Source: JBBIQH01 sp964475945
Lineage (GTDB): Archaea; Thermoproteota; Nitrososphaeria; Nitrososphaerales; Nitrosocaldaceae
Direction: 5' to 3'
NCBI GenBank assembly: GCA_964475945.1
Contig: CAYYYF010000011.1
Location: 1 to 46,427, forward strand
DNA: 46,427 nucleotides
Shown: positions 34,909 to 43,317 of the stretch, piece after piece
How positions within the stretch are numbered: position 1 is the first letter of the stretch
Layout: every line of letters begins with the position of its first letter
Position numbers and translations under genes: made by a program
Notes under the pieces: model-generated
What the model saw: only the letters and a program-made list of their open reading frames with translations
What the model was told of the DNA's origin: nothing
The model's database searches: none

Positions 34909-35790
34909 ATGCTTACATACATAGAGCCATTGTATAGACCCCCATCTGAAGCAGATTCACTTATCTTGCAAGTAACCATAGGATGCTCATATAACAGATG
35001 CTCATTTTGCTCAATGTATAGAACAAAGGAGTATGAGGAGAGAGGATGGGATGAGATAAAGGCTGAGATAGATTATGCATCCAAGTTATATCCAAATACT
35101 AGAAGGGTATTCCTCGCTGATGGTGATGCCCTCAATATTAAGAGCGCTTACATGCTTAAGATACTCGAGCATCTTTACAGATCATTCCCTATGCTTGAGA
35201 GGGTATCATGCTATGCTATGCCAAAGAACCTCTTACAGAAGAGCAAGGAGGAGTTAAGTATGCTTAATAAGGCTGGCTTGAGGTTACTTTACATAGGCAT
35301 AGAGAGTGGTTCTGATACAGTGCTTAAGAAGGTTACAAAGGGTGCTACAGCAAAGGGTATAATAGATGGTTGCATCAAGGTAAAGGATGCTGGAATGAAG
35401 TTATCATGCATGCTTATCCTAGGCTTAGGAGGTAAGAGGTATAGCATTGAACATGCTTTGGAGAGTGCAAGAATAGCATCCATAATAGCACCAGATTACC
35501 TAGCAGCATTAACACTTATGCTGGATGATATGGTTAAGCAAGAGTTCTTAACGAAGTTCAATGAGCCTTTTGAGGAGCTTGATGATTATGGTGTGCTAGA
35601 GGAGTTAAAGTTGCTTATCAAGCATATACAACCAAGTAATAACAAGATAGTATTTAGAGCAAACCATGCATCTAACCCATACCCAATAAAAGGTATACTA
35701 CCAGATGATAAGGATAGACTAATAGCATTAATAGATGAGTTAAAGAATAGACCTTACATGCTAAAACCATACTATCTAAGGAGGTTCTAA
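34909..35790 (+). CDS. Radical SAM protein
   Basis: 293 aa. The cluster motif is C-x4-C-x2-C (CSYNRCSFC), preceded by LILQVTIG and followed by SMYRTKEY; FLADGDAL and LYIGIESGSDTVLKKVTKG are standard radical SAM core parts. It resembles the COG1032-like group with this spacing, whose substrates are largely unknown. TATA-like TTTTTAAATATAT is about 26 bp upstream, next to palindrome copy 2. It probably forms an operon with the following gene (9-nt gap). Confidence 0.85.
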   Translation: MLTYIEPLYRPPSEADSLILQVTIGCSYNRCSFCSMYRTKEYEERGWDEIKAEIDYASKLYPNTRRVFLADGDALNIKSAYMLKILEHLYRSFPMLERVSCYAMPKNLLQKSKEELSMLNKAGLRLLYIGIESGSDTVLKKVTKGATAKGIIDGCIKVKDAGMKLSCMLILGLGGKRYSIEHALESARIASIIAPDYLAALTLMLDDMVKQEFLTKFNEPFEELDDYGVLEELKLLIKHIQPSNNKIVFRANHASNPYPIKGILPDDKDRLIALIDELKNRPYMLKPYYLRRF

Positions 35791-35799
35791 CATACTAAG

Positions 35800-36303
35800 A
35801 TGAGCTTTACTGCAATGCTTGATGACCTTTACACTGAGCTAGAGAGGAATAGGGATAGGTTAGCAAGGATAAGGAGGAATGTTGTAAGACTCTTCAATGA
35901 ACTTAATGCTATTAGTGAGAGTGTGGGCTTGAGGTATGGTGTATTGCTTGTTGTAAGCCTCTTTGATACCAATAAGGTGTTAGCATTTGATACCTATGGT
36001 AGAGAGAATGTTACTGTAGTTATAGATAAGTTCAGGAATAGATTCCTTATACCAAAAGATGTTATAAAGGAGAAGGCTAGAGAGGTATTCAAGGATAAGG
36101 CTATAGATATCAGGGATGCATTGGTATATGAGAATAATGAAGGGGTTAAGATCTTCTTTAACGATGGTAGGATAGATATACTCCCTGGTTCATTCCATAT
36201 CTGGAGGGTAGTAGATGATGATGTTAAAGAATTCTGTGATTGGTTAATGGAGGAGTGCTATAAAGTTAGTAACAAGAAGAAGACTATCAATGAATATGAA
36301 TAA
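35800..36303 (+). CDS. Hypothetical protein in radical SAM operon
   Basis: 167 aa, soluble, with a coiled-coil-like N-terminus (LDDLYTELERNRDRLARIRRNVVRLFNELNAI) and a mixed C-terminal half (VLLVVSLFDTNKVLAFDTYGRENVTVVIDKFRNRFLIP). No recognised family. The short gap to the radical SAM gene suggests they act together. Confidence 0.6.
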   Translation: MSFTAMLDDLYTELERNRDRLARIRRNVVRLFNELNAISESVGLRYGVLLVVSLFDTNKVLAFDTYGRENVTVVIDKFRNRFLIPKDVIKEKAREVFKDKAIDIRDALVYENNEGVKIFFNDGRIDILPGSFHIWRVVDDDVKEFCDWLMEECYKVSNKKKTINEYE

Positions 36304-36305
36304 AA

Positions 36306-36584
36306 CTATGGGGTAACTATTACGGCCTCACGTGAACCTTGCTCGTATCTAACTGTTACCTTTGAGCCCTCAGATACTGTACAGTTCTTAACCTCCTTTG
36401 CTGATAATGCTGTATCTTTGGTATCAACTATGCATGTATCACCTATCTTATGTGTTACAAGAACCTCCTCGGTTATTGTAGGCTTTATCACTCCTGTAGG
36501 AGATAATCCTATCCAGATACCTATTATTGCTGCTGCCAAGGCTCCTATGAATAGGACCATTGTTCTATAACTGGCCTCTACCAT
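36306..36584 (-). CDS. Membrane-anchored small protein with extracellular domain
   Basis: 92 aa with one N-terminal TM (MVLFIGALAAAIIGIWIGL) and an outside domain of about 60 residues with two Cys (DTCIVD, KNCTVS), possibly a disulfide. A TATA-like TTTTTATATG lies about 25 bp upstream of its start and palindrome copy 3 is further upstream. No family recognised. Confidence 0.6.
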   Translation of the reverse strand: MVEASYRTMVLFIGALAAAIIGIWIGLSPTGVIKPTITEEVLVTHKIGDTCIVDTKDTALSAKEVKNCTVSEGSKVTVRYEQGSREAVIVTP

Positions 36585-36637
36585 CAGTAATATTCTATCT
36601 TACTCATATAAAAATTAATCATATGTAAACATGCTAT

Positions 36638-36661
36638 ATTTCATAATTCGAATTATGAAAT
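36638..36661. promoter_or_regulatory. 24-bp palindrome, copy 3 (perfect)
   Basis: ATTTCATAATTCGAATTATG then AAAT is an exact inverted repeat. It abuts the TATA-like GTTTTAATAAT (36662-36672) of the rightward gene at 36692 and is also 54 bp upstream of the leftward gene at 36584, so both promoters may be controlled. Confidence 0.75.
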
Positions 36662-36691
36662 GTTTTAATAATAGTAGTTAGTGTTACATAT

Positions 36692-37033
36692 ATGCTAAGG
36701 CTTAAGCAATATGCTAGCAAGGAGCAGTTAAGAGAGATACAGTATTACCTTGACTCATTACCTATAGAGCATATAATAGCAGGGTTAAGGTTTGCTTATA
36801 GCAGATACAGTGCAGAGAAGCAAGGTGCTCTAATGCTTGGGAGGAGAAGTAAGGTAAAGCAGGAGATTGCTATGCTAACTAGGGAGCAGGCAGCATGGAG
36901 GCTTGCGCATTGGAGGCAGATGGTTAAGGTGTATAGAGCTAAGGGTTATAGTTACCCTACCATACATAGGATAAAACATGCTCTCTTAGCAATAGTTAAT
37001 GGCAGTAATGATAGTATAACAAAGATATCATGA
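36692..37033 (+). CDS. Hypothetical basic protein
   Basis: 113 aa, very basic and helical: LKQYASKEQLREIQYYLDSLPIEHIIAGLRFAYSRYSAEKQG, then QEIAMLTREQAAWRLAHWRQMVKVYRAKGYSYPTIHRIKHALLAI. It resembles a helix-rich nucleic-acid-binding protein but matches no family I know. The ATG is about 26 bp after a TATA-like sequence. It is a candidate member of the palindrome regulon. Confidence 0.6.
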   Translation: MLRLKQYASKEQLREIQYYLDSLPIEHIIAGLRFAYSRYSAEKQGALMLGRRSKVKQEIAMLTREQAAWRLAHWRQMVKVYRAKGYSYPTIHRIKHALLAIVNGSNDSITKIS

Positions 37034-37094
37034 TAAGTATATGACAAGAAGACCTTGTATTTAAATGTAGGTAACCTGTTAATTTAAAAAATAG

Positions 37095-37847
37095 TTAGTA
37101 TAATAACTCTCCAACCTTGCTCTTAGTGCTATTACTACCATTAGTAACCATTCTGTATCCATCCTTATACTCGTTTATCTTTATCTCAGGTAACTCGATC
37201 TTAGCCTCTCCATGCTGTGGTAGATCGGGTAGCTTTGCCTTGATACTATCCTCAACTATGCTTGTAGCCTCTTCAAGTATTGCTTGAGCATCGCTACTTA
37301 ATGCACTATTTGTTAGCAGTGCTGAATTGGTTGGATTAACATGCATAGTATCTATCATTATACTTGAGAATGTATCATACATATCTTGCATTTTAGTATC
37401 AAACTCTGGCATTATCCTGCTTATATCTTGCCTTATACCCTTGATCATGCTCATTGCTGGGCTTAATGTTACTACAACATCACCAAGATCACTTATCGTG
37501 CTTAACCTTAGCTGTATCTGCTCCAGTGCAAGCTTTGCATAACCTATCATTCTACTTACCTTTCTTATATGCGCAAGTTCATTTGAGAGTATTGAGGCAT
37601 GTTGCATATCACGCTCCTGTAACGCTTGGGTAACCTTTACAAATAACGTTCTATCCTTCTCATAAAGTTTCTTCTGTATGGTATCTAACTTTGCTATCTG
37701 TAGTTGCATAAGCCTTCTAGCCTCATCAAGCCTTGGTTTTAGCGATACGCTCTTCTTTACAGCATCAGAGCTACTTAACATAACATTACCTCCATCGTTA
37801 TCATCACTACTATTCTTGTTAAATCCTTTGATCCATCTGAATGGCAC
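37095..37847 (-). CDS. cdvB: CdvB (ESCRT-III/Snf7-like) cell division protein
   Basis: 250 aa. An ESCRT-III core of basic and acidic helices (LKPRLDEARRLMQLQIAKLDTIQKKLYEKDRTLFVKVTQALQERDMQHASILSNELAHIRKV) forms membrane-remodelling filaments at the division site. The C-terminus contains KLPDLP, matching the MIM2 motif that docks the ATPase CdvC. The start at 37847 gives a normal length. CdvA and CdvC are not neighbours here. Thaumarchaea often carry several paralogues; which one this is cannot be told. Confidence 0.85.
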   Translation of the reverse strand: MPFRWIKGFNKNSSDDNDGGNVMLSSSDAVKKSVSLKPRLDEARRLMQLQIAKLDTIQKKLYEKDRTLFVKVTQALQERDMQHASILSNELAHIRKVSRMIGYAKLALEQIQLRLSTISDLGDVVVTLSPAMSMIKGIRQDISRIMPEFDTKMQDMYDTFSSIMIDTMHVNPTNSALLTNSALSSDAQAILEEATSIVEDSIKAKLPDLPQHGEAKIELPEIKINEYKDGYRMVTNGSNSTKSKVGELLY

Positions 37848-37897
37848 GTTAAGAGTATGCTTGTATGCTTTTTAATTATGGTGTTAACAGTAATTAA

Positions 37898-39052
37898 TCA
37901 TATTAGAGCAAGATCTTTGCCAATGCGTCTAAATACCTCTAATACATGATCTATCTCCTCCTTGCTATGGAGTGCTGTTATAGTTACCCTTATCCTTGCC
38001 TTGCCCTTTGCTACAGTAGGATACCTTATTGCTTGAGCAAATACCCCGTGCTTTAGGAGCAAGTCAGCAAACTCCAATGCTAACCTCTCACTCCCTACTA
38101 TGATAGGTATTATATGCGTATTACTTGTAAGGTTAAAGCCCATGCTAAGTAAACCTTCCCTAAGGTATCTAGTATTTGCATACAACCTACTCTGCATAAC
38201 CCCTTGCCTTACTATACTTAACGCCTTTAATGCTGCAGCAGCAAATACAGATGGTAGCGCAGATGTGTATATGAAAGATCTTGATCTGTTAACAAGGTAA
38301 TCTACTATGCTACTGCTCCCCGCTATATAACCACCAAAGCAGCCTAATGCCTTGCTTAAACTACTTACTATAACATCAACATGCTTAACATTAAGATACT
38401 CTACTACACCCCTATAGTTACTACCGTATATAAAATCGCCATGGGCATCATCTAATACAAGCATTGCATCATGCTCTCTGCTCAACTCAGATATCTCATT
38501 AAGCATAGCAGTATCACCATCCATGCTGAATATACCTTCAGTCACTATAACCTTATTCCTGCTTCTATCCTCATTGAGCATACTCTTAAGTTCATTAACA
38601 TCATTATGCTTGAATACCCTAACCCTTGCCTTGCTTAATCTGCATGCATCTATTATACTTGCATGGTTAAGCTCATCACTATAAACTGTCGTATTCTCAT
38701 CAAATAATGATGCTAAACCAAGGTTTGCCATGTAACCAGTAGCATAGACCAAGGCTCTATCCTTGCATTTATGCTCTGCTAGTTCATTCTCTAATTCCTC
38801 AAGTAAAGGATCGTTTCCTGCTATAAGCCTTGAACTACACTGAGATATACTTGATGCATTGCTTAGGTATGATAAGATAGCATCCCTAACCTCTCTATTG
38901 CATGATAGGCCTAGGTAATCGTTGGAGCAGAGTAGTATAACCTCTCTACCATCAACTATAGCCCTGCTTGAGTCTATAATCTTAACACCTCTAAGCCGTC
39001 TGTATAGATTGCTAGCCCTTAACTCCCTTAGTATATCCTCGTAATTATTCAT
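37898..39052 (-). CDS. bioF: 8-amino-7-oxononanoate synthase
   Basis: A 384-aa alpha-oxoamine synthase that makes KAPA from pimeloyl precursor and Ala for biotin. Conserved: ILLCSNDYLGLSCN, ALVYATGYMANLG, IVTEGIFSMDGDTA, VLDDAHGDFIYG and the PLP-lysine region SSLSKALGCFGGY. It follows bioB after 25 bp in one operon. Confidence 0.93.
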   Translation of the reverse strand: MNNYEDILRELRASNLYRRLRGVKIIDSSRAIVDGREVILLCSNDYLGLSCNREVRDAILSYLSNASSISQCSSRLIAGNDPLLEELENELAEHKCKDRALVYATGYMANLGLASLFDENTTVYSDELNHASIIDACRLSKARVRVFKHNDVNELKSMLNEDRSRNKVIVTEGIFSMDGDTAMLNEISELSREHDAMLVLDDAHGDFIYGSNYRGVVEYLNVKHVDVIVSSLSKALGCFGGYIAGSSSIVDYLVNRSRSFIYTSALPSVFAAAALKALSIVRQGVMQSRLYANTRYLREGLLSMGFNLTSNTHIIPIIVGSERLALEFADLLLKHGVFAQAIRYPTVAKGKARIRVTITALHSKEEIDHVLEVFRRIGKDLALI

Positions 39053-39077
39053 AATAATATATAATAATTGAATCTGC

Positions 39078-40058
39078 CTATACCTCTAATCCTAACTGCC
39101 TTATCATAGCAATATCCTTATCTGCAGTATTACCCTCTACAGTAAGATATCCATTGGTTATTATCCCATTGGCTCCAGATAGTAGTGCTCTATACTGATA
39201 CTCTCTAAGATGTAACTCCCTACCTCCAGCCAACTTTATAATACCTCTAGGGATTATGAACCTGAATACTGCTATAGTCTTTAGTATCTCAATAGGACCC
39301 AGTGTATTTAAATTGTTGTTATTATACAACGGTGTGCCTTCTCTAGCAATAAGTATGTTCAATGGGAATTCTTCAGGCTCTAGCATGCTAGCCTCGAATG
39401 CTAGCTCCAATCTCTGCTTAACACTCTCACCCATCCCTATTATACCCCCAGAGCATAACTCCAATCCTTGCTCCTTTGCTATCCTTGCTGTCCTAAACCT
39501 ATCATGCCATGTATGAGTAGTGCATATATTAGCAAAGAATGAATTGCTAGCCTCTAGGTTATGGTTATACCTCTTAACCCCTATATCCTTAAGTCTCTCT
39601 GCCCTTCGCTCGTTAAGGAAGCCCAATGAGCAGTTAACATCTATACCAACCTTATCATGTATAGCCTTTATGGTATCACATATCTGCTCAAACTCCTCCT
39701 CCCTAGGCTCCCTCCATGCACATACTATGCAGAAGCTCTTTGCACCAGAGCACCTTGCCTTCTCTGCCCTCTCAACCATTGTATCCCTGCTTAGCAGTGG
39801 ATACTTGCTTATGCTACCCTTATACCATGCTGACTGTGCACAGAAGGCACAGTTCTCAGAGCAGTTGCCCGATTTAGCATTTATTAAGGATTCTATATCA
39901 ACCGTATTACCATTAAACTCTCTACGTATAGTATCTGCAGCATCCAAGAGTAAAGGGATATATTCATGCTCTAACTGCATCAACTGCATAGCCTCGCTCA
40001 TACCTATCTTCTTACCAGCGAGCACTTTATTCATACATGCGTCTATGAACTCAAGCAC
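39078..40058 (-). CDS. bioB: Biotin synthase
   Basis: A 326-aa radical SAM sulfur-insertion enzyme. C-x3-C-x2-C is present (GNCSENCAFC), then AQSAWYKGSISKYPLL, CIVCAWREP and ASNSFFANICTTHTW (Cys ligands and DTB region), and GGIIGMGESVKQRLELAFEASML. It forms a bioB-bioF operon. Without bioA and bioD in the window, the remaining steps are elsewhere or differ. Confidence 0.94.
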   Translation of the reverse strand: MLEFIDACMNKVLAGKKIGMSEAMQLMQLEHEYIPLLLDAADTIRREFNGNTVDIESLINAKSGNCSENCAFCAQSAWYKGSISKYPLLSRDTMVERAEKARCSGAKSFCIVCAWREPREEEFEQICDTIKAIHDKVGIDVNCSLGFLNERRAERLKDIGVKRYNHNLEASNSFFANICTTHTWHDRFRTARIAKEQGLELCSGGIIGMGESVKQRLELAFEASMLEPEEFPLNILIAREGTPLYNNNNLNTLGPIEILKTIAVFRFIIPRGIIKLAGGRELHLREYQYRALLSGANGIITNGYLTVEGNTADKDIAMIRQLGLEV

Positions 40059-40153
40059 AGGATTAGAATGGTAAACCCGTAAATAAAATTTTGGTTAACA
40101 TTTCTAATCTAATACTTGATAAATTTAAATAGAATATCCTCTGTAATACATAT

Positions 40154-40380
40154 ATGAGGAGTAAAGTAATTACTATACGTGTACCAATTGAAATGCAAGA
40201 AAAGATGAAAAACTTGACATAAATTGGAGTAAAGTAATACGTGAGTATATTCAAGAGATTATAGAGAAGGAGGAGAGGCGTTTACTATGGTTACAAGTAA
40301 TGCAAGAGATCTCAAATATACCTAGTTCTGAGGAAGGCTCTGCAGCAAAGAGTGTGAGAGAAAACCATGATAGTAGGTAG
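40154..40380 (+). pseudogene. vapB: VapB-type RHH antitoxin, frameshifted
   Basis: MRSKVITIRVPIEMQEKMKNL is a typical ribbon-helix-helix antitoxin start, then a stop caused by a single missing base near 40214-40220. With one G restored, the frame continues as DINWSKVIREYIQEIIEKEERR to 40380. ATTTAAATAG is about 26 bp upstream of the ATG. It overlaps the vapC start by 14 nt. Confidence 0.7.
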
Positions 40381-40761
40381 TTCTGCTCTAGCAACTATAA
40401 TGTTACATGAGAGAAGGGCAGAGCAGATTATCAGGATGATCATAGAGGATAAGCCTTATACCCTGCCATTGGCTATAAAGGAGACTATTAATGCAGCATG
40501 GAAGCGTTATATCAGAGGAGAAATTACAGGTAAAGATATAGAAAGAATAACAGAGCAGCTACTAATAAACAGAAATGCCCTAATACTTATTAATCAAGAA
40601 GCATATATTGGTATAGCTGCATAGCAGTAGAGAATAGAATAACGTTATATGATTCATTATTCATAGCAGTTGCATATGAGAAAGAAGATAGACTATTGAC
40701 AGTTGATCATAAGCAGTTAGAAGTAGCAGAGAAATTAGGAGTAAGAGTAATAACATTATGA
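40367..40761 (+). pseudogene. vapC: VapC-type PIN toxin, broken and active-site altered
   Basis: PIN-domain RNase remnant. The N-terminal catalytic Asp is replaced by Gly (MIVGSSALA instead of IVDSS-like). KETINAAWK carries the second acidic residue, and after a frameshift near 40614-40620 the frame continues as ITLYDSLFIAVAYEKEDRLLTVDHKQL (third and fourth acidic residues). Toxin activity is almost certainly lost. Confidence 0.7.
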
Positions 40762-40953
40762 TCTTAAATATGCTTTCTATTTGATATAGATATCTTTTCT
40801 CTCACTGCCATACTGAAATAATATCAACCTGTTCTTCATATCTCTTCATACCTTGATTAATTCAGCCTTGTCTTTATTTAAGAATCTTGGATTAATGATT
40901 TAACAATATAATAGCTTGAGAGCCAAAGCAGATTATAACATTGTTAATTACTA

Positions 40954-41541
40954 CTACATTCTTGTCTTAGTTATAATCTGTATTACCTCTTCTAATGGGA
41001 TGCCATTGGGATATTCCTTGCCATAAACCTTACCCTCAACTATCTTAAATATACCATCAGTTAAACCCATGACATAATAGTTATCACCCCATATGCTATC
41101 AGGCTCTTTATCCGCAAGAAATACTAAAAGCCTGTCTCCAACATTAACCTTAGTAGAAGGTATTGTATCTGCCTCTATCCCTACTATACTTCCACCAAGA
41201 GTTCTAAATGTTATCTGCTTATCGTTATAAGTATTGGTTAGTTCCTGTTCCACATCTAGAGTAATATCGTTAAACACTTTTATACTTGAATGCATGTTAT
41301 CCTTATACATATCTGATGTAGTTTTACTTACCTTCCCAATAACAATATACTTAGCATACTTTGATAACGCCCCATCTATTGTATAACCTGGTGTCTCTCC
41401 TAGATAAAATATATCGGTATCCTCGTTTATAACTTCCTTATCTGATTCATTATTCACCTGTGCACTGTAAATTATTATAACAGTTATTATTACTGAAACT
41501 ATTACTACTGAGGCTAAGATTGTAGGGATTGTCTTATTCAT
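40954..41541 (-). CDS. Membrane-anchored extracellular protein
   Basis: About 195 aa from ATG 41541, which has GGTGA 7 nt upstream and follows the protease stop by 7 bp. One N-terminal TM (TIPTILASVVIVSVIITVIIIY), then an outside domain of beta strands (IVIGKVSKTTSDMYKD..., DITLDVEQELTN...KQITFRTLGGSI...VNVGDRLLVFLAD). I recognise no family with confidence. It is co-transcribed with the secreted protease and may be its inhibitor, chaperone or anchor. Confidence 0.6.
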   Translation of the reverse strand: MNKTIPTILASVVIVSVIITVIIIYSAQVNNESDKEVINEDTDIFYLGETPGYTIDGALSKYAKYIVIGKVSKTTSDMYKDNMHSSIKVFNDITLDVEQELTNTYNDKQITFRTLGGSIVGIEADTIPSTKVNVGDRLLVFLADKEPDSIWGDNYYVMGLTDGIFKIVEGKVYGKEYPNGIPLEEVIQIITKTRM

Positions 41542-41548
41542 AATCATT

Positions 41549-42151
41549 TCACCCATATACTTGTGATAACTCAACGCTATTATGAGGCTTTACCGAGTCT
41601 TTAAGACAACTATAGTCATAATACATTACTGTAGTTGAAGGATTATCAGAAACATCCTTGAACCATATCCAATGACCAAATTCGTGCCTTGCAGTATACT
41701 CAAGCGTAAATGGTCCCTGAGGATTGGTATTAGGATTTGTGCATTGCCTAGTTGTCTCCCAATCTTTCTTATAGTTATATTCAGTATCTATATCGGTAAT
41801 ATAACCAGATTGAAATGGATATGTGCAGTCAGAGCCAATGCATACTATAGTTACTGCATTTGGTCCTCTTGTTCCATGATTTGCAGCATAGTTCCAATGT
41901 GTACAGAATTGTCTATCGATCTTATTTAATGTGAATCTAGAAGGTCGATCATTCCAATCGTTTCTTGCCTTATCTAACTGGCTCATTGCTGCAGTAGCAC
42001 CTATATCAAGGTATGCTAAACTGAATGAATCATAGCATAGATCCACTGTTGCAGTAGACCATCTATTTCCTCCATAAAGATGACCCTCTACTATCTGTGT
42101 TAACATCAATACAGATATAATTACAGCAATACCTTTTATTATTCTTATCAT
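41549..42151 (-). CDS. Secreted putative zinc metalloprotease
   Basis: A 200-aa protein with a Sec signal (IIKGIAVIISVLMLTQIVEG). H156-E-F-G-H160 is the zinc motif; D166 is at the place of the third metzincin ligand, the conserved Gly is Trp (HEFGHWIWFKD), and M176 (TTVMYYDY) fits the Met-turn. Six Cys suggest disulfides. It is predicted exported and perhaps a small metzincin-like enzyme. It is the first gene of a two-gene unit with the membrane-anchored protein downstream. Confidence 0.65.
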   Translation of the reverse strand: MIRIIKGIAVIISVLMLTQIVEGHLYGGNRWSTATVDLCYDSFSLAYLDIGATAAMSQLDKARNDWNDRPSRFTLNKIDRQFCTHWNYAANHGTRGPNAVTIVCIGSDCTYPFQSGYITDIDTEYNYKKDWETTRQCTNPNTNPQGPFTLEYTARHEFGHWIWFKDVSDNPSTTVMYYDYSCLKDSVKPHNSVELSQVYG

Positions 42152-42228
42152 TATTTATTATTTTAAAAAGTATCTATATAAATGTTATCGTAAAAAAATC
42201 AACTATTTACTCAATCAATATCAATAAT

Positions 42229-42903
42229 TTATTCTTTCTGAAGAAGTGCACTAGCAAGCTCATATACCTTTACCCTCCAATCCTTAGCCTTGACTATACC
42301 GCTTGCGACCAAAACACCTTTTGAGCCTAACCTTAATGCAGCAGATACATCACTAGCATCTACTATCCCGGCACCACATATAACCTTAGAGTTAGCAGCC
42401 TCAACTGCTCTAACTATAACCTCTGGCTTGCTCTTACTCACAGCATTACCACTCCCTATAAGCTCTGGAGGTTCTATAGCAATATAATCTGGGTTTAATA
42501 ACGCTAACTCTTTAACCTCATCAGGGGTATTTGCACAGACTATTGAGAGCATGTTTAAACCTCTTAATCTATCTACTATACTCTTTATCGTATTGAATGA
42601 GAGTCTATGCTCGCTATGGTTAACTATTGAACCTCTTATATTGAATGATCTAAGCATCTCTGCTGTTATATATCCTGTCGTGCTACCTTGATTAGCATCA
42701 TCAACATGTTGTGCAATAACTGTAATACTATCAATCTTAGATGCAATTAATGCCAATGCTGGTGTAGGAGGGGCAATAGCAACACTATCCTCTAGGCATA
42801 ACTCTTTAGCAACCTCCTCTACAATCCTAGCAAGGGCTAAGCATCTATCTCCCTGCACCTCTGTAAAGTTCTTAAAGTTTATGATTAGTATTGGTTCATA
42901 CAA
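42229..42903 (-). CDS. tpiA: Triosephosphate isomerase, archaeal type
   Basis: A 224-aa archaeal TIM that interconverts DHAP and glyceraldehyde 3-phosphate. Active-site residues are N9/K11 (LIINFKNF), H96 (IVNHSEHR) and E144 (AIEPPELIG). The start is TTG 42903, 8 nt (TTGTATGA) overlapping what was the fbp stop; GAGGAG just upstream, inside the old fbp 3' end, is its probable ribosome-binding site. It was once directly behind fbp, now separated by the MNT-HEPN cassette. Confidence 0.93.
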   Translation of the reverse strand: MYEPILIINFKNFTEVQGDRCLALARIVEEVAKELCLEDSVAIAPPTPALALIASKIDSITVIAQHVDDANQGSTTGYITAEMLRSFNIRGSIVNHSEHRLSFNTIKSIVDRLRGLNMLSIVCANTPDEVKELALLNPDYIAIEPPELIGSGNAVSKSKPEVIVRAVEAANSKVICGAGIVDASDVSAALRLGSKGVLVASGIVKAKDWRVKVYELASALLQKE

Positions 42904-42935
42904 TCTGCTCCTCTTCCTTTTCTCTCTCTTTTACT
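42828..42935. repeat. Direct repeat, copy A (tpiA side)
   Basis: Bases 42856-42935 are identical to 43752-43831 (80 bp); a further 28 bp to the left (42828-42855) match with differences. It contains the tpiA 5' end and the last ~10 codons of fbp. Confidence 0.9.
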
Positions 42936-42954
42936 TGAAATAAGGAATATAATT

Positions 42955-43317
42955 ATGTTTATACTCATACTTATTGTGAGTATAGATGAATTAAGGCTAG
43001 AATATAAATCATTACTGGAAGAGTCCATAAAGATTCTTAAGGAGCGTTTAAAGGATAGGGTTGAGAGAATTATAGTATTTGGTTCATATGCTAAAGGAAG
43101 AAGAGATCTATTCACCGATCTAGATATATTAATAATAATGGAGAGCAACAAACCGTATATAGAAAGATTAAGAGAACTGCACTCTATACTTACATTACCA
43201 GTAGATGTGGATATATTATGCTATACCCCAGACGAGTTTAGAATTATGAGCAGCAAGGGCTTCCTAAAAGAAGCGCTAAAAGATGGAGTGGTTGTATATG
43301 AGAGATCCAAAGAATGA
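42955..43317 (+). CDS. MNT nucleotidyltransferase (copy 2 antitoxin), inside cassette
   Basis: 120 aa. The catalytic G-S-x10-D-x-D is intact (FGSYAKGRRDLFTDLDILII). Starts are ATG 42955 or GTG 42976 (VSIDELRLEYKS). AATATAATTA lies upstream of both. It overlaps the HEPN gene by 20 nt. It faces away from tpiA and lies within 42936-43714, between the direct repeats. Confidence 0.85.
   Translation: MFILILIVSIDELRLEYKSLLEESIKILKERLKDRVERIIVFGSYAKGRRDLFTDLDILIIMESNKPYIERLRELHSILTLPVDVDILCYTPDEFRIMSSKGFLKEALKDGVVVYERSKE

Noticed and set aside
40063..40254. Leftward 63-aa hydrophobic ORF before bioB
   Set aside because: It is antisense to the VapB coding frame and its TATA, and has no promoter of its own.
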